The notes beneath the pieces were generated by a model that was given only the letters and a program-made list of their open reading frames with translations, did no database searches and was not told the DNA's origin. Source: Nitrosopumilaceae archaeon (GTDB lineage Archaea > Thermoproteota > Nitrososphaeria > Nitrososphaerales > Nitrosopumilaceae). Taken from it: DNA of 5,762 nt. The stretch covers positions 1 through 5,762 of the forward strand of contig JAUYOQ010000295.1 in assembly GCA_030697975.1 (NCBI GenBank), read 5' to 3'. Below are positions 5,288 through 5,762 of the stretch, piece by piece. Both the position numbers and the translations under genes were made by a program. How positions within the stretch are numbered: the stretch's first letter is position 1; every line of letters starts with the position of its first letter.

Positions 5288-5317
5288 CAACCTCAACCTT
5301 TTTGTAAGATTTGTCTG

Positions 5318-5339
5318 TCTGACATTCGATGATGTCAGA
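5318..5339. repeat. 8-bp inverted repeat over the integrase start codon
   Basis: TCTGACAT (5318-5325) and ATGTCAGA (5332-5339) are perfect inverted repeats around the 6-bp spacer TCGATG. The right arm begins with one candidate integrase ATG (5332) and the spacer ends with the other (5329). In RNA it would be a hairpin that hides the start. In DNA the geometry resembles a tyrosine-recombinase core site (two arms around a 6-8 bp crossover region), though the arms are shorter than usual. Confidence 0.6.
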
Positions 5340-5762
5340 AAATTTAGTACAACCTTTTTCTTCCTATCTTAATTCAATATACATACAATCAAGTAGTAAA
5401 AATACTTTATTCTCATACCGAAGTGGGCTTAAACATTTTACAAAATTTGTTGACACACAATATCATTGGACAATACTGGATGCCATTGCTCATCTAAAAG
5501 AAGGCAAGGAAGACCTATACAAGCTGCTAAATGAGTTTGTCATTTACCTGGTAAACCAGAAACTAAAACCAAGGTCGATAAAGCTTTTTGTCGGTGTTGT
5601 GAAGGGCTTTCTAAGACATTCAGGGATAAGGATCTATGATGAAGACTTTAGGCAGATAGTAAAACTACCAAAGGTTAGAAGATATAGAGAAGAACCACTG
5701 ACAAAGGAAATCATAGTTAGGCTTTTGCGTAATATCCCACTAAGGTTTCAAGCTGCCGTTTT
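5329..5762 (+). CDS. Tyrosine recombinase/integrase, N-terminal part (cut by window end)
   Basis: Open from ATG-ATG (5329/5332) to the window edge, giving 144 residues without a stop. Residues about 8-100 form the helical SAM-like core-binding domain of phage/Xer-type integrases: PFSSYLNSIYIQSSSKNTLFSYRSGLKHF..., then FVIYLVNQKLKPRSIKLFVGVVKGFLRHSGI. The segment KLPKVRRYREEPLTKEIIVRLL (from 112) is the usual linker into the catalytic domain. The catalytic R...H-x-x-R...Y residues lie beyond the window, so activity cannot be judged. The usual role is site-specific integration or excision of a mobile element; a chromosomal XerA-type dimer resolvase is the alternative. The two start codons cannot be separated, as no ribosome-binding site is clear. 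AGG supplies 5 of 11 arginine codons here but only 3 of 17 in the adjacent glycosyltransferase gene, a weak hint of different ancestry. Confidence 0.88.
   Translation, partial: MMSENLVQPFSSYLNSIYIQSSSKNTLFSYRSGLKHFTKFVDTQYHWTILDAIAHLKEGKEDLYKLLNEFVIYLVNQKLKPRSIKLFVGVVKGFLRHSGIRIYDEDFRQIVKLPKVRRYREEPLTKEIIVRLLRNIPLRFQAAV

Noticed and set aside
5259..5328. tRNA gene or tRNA fragment acting as an attachment site next to the integrase
   Set aside because: I looked for a T-arm or acceptor-like 3' end and found no GTTCRANNC-type motif or matching stems in this stretch.
1..5762. CRISPR array, insertion sequence or rRNA
   Set aside because: No regularly spaced repeats, transposase motifs or ribosomal RNA-like sequence are seen on either strand.

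Overview
The window looks like part of an archaeal chromosome, most probably from an ammonia-oxidising thaumarchaeon (Nitrososphaerota, Nitrosopumilus/Nitrosarchaeum-like). This is inferred from the gene set (type II methionine aminopeptidase, TATA-binding protein, the archaeal DUF1512 family), the AT-rich composition, and archaeal promoters with TATA elements about 25 nt upstream of leaderless starts. No 16S or other decisive taxonomic marker is present, so the genus is a guess.

Left part (1-2182): a plus-strand methionine aminopeptidase gene runs tail-to-tail into a minus-strand pair. That pair is a membrane-anchored DUF1512 protein followed by a 59-residue CxxC/CxxC zinc-ribbon protein. 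The two are joined by a TAATG stop/start overlap, and the small gene overlaps the end of the aminopeptidase gene by 14 bp.

Middle (2183-3287): a divergent intergenic region carries one TATA box for DUF1512 and another, perfectly palindromic, for tbp. The TATA-binding protein gene then abuts a convergent gene for a small OB-fold tRNA-binding protein (EMAPII/CsaA type), leaving only 2 bp between the stops. T-rich termination signals lie inside each other's coding ends.

Right-centre (3288-5258): an unrecognised 98-residue protein (minus) and a START-like SRPBCC protein (plus) diverge from one near-palindromic TATA element that sits almost equidistant from both start codons. The SRPBCC gene is followed after 3 bp by a membrane-bound family 2 glycosyltransferase (HpnB/CrtQ-like). 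The two probably form an operon acting on a lipid or isoprenoid substrate.

Right edge (5259-5762): after a short intergenic stretch with two inverted repeats, a tyrosine recombinase/integrase gene begins and is cut by the window end. This may be the edge of an integrated element. One inverted repeat encloses a TATA-like core. The other has 8-bp arms around a 6-bp spacer and covers the integrase start codon. Most of the window is ordinary core-genome content; the promoter architecture, the hidden small zinc-ribbon gene and the integrase 5' region are what stand out.
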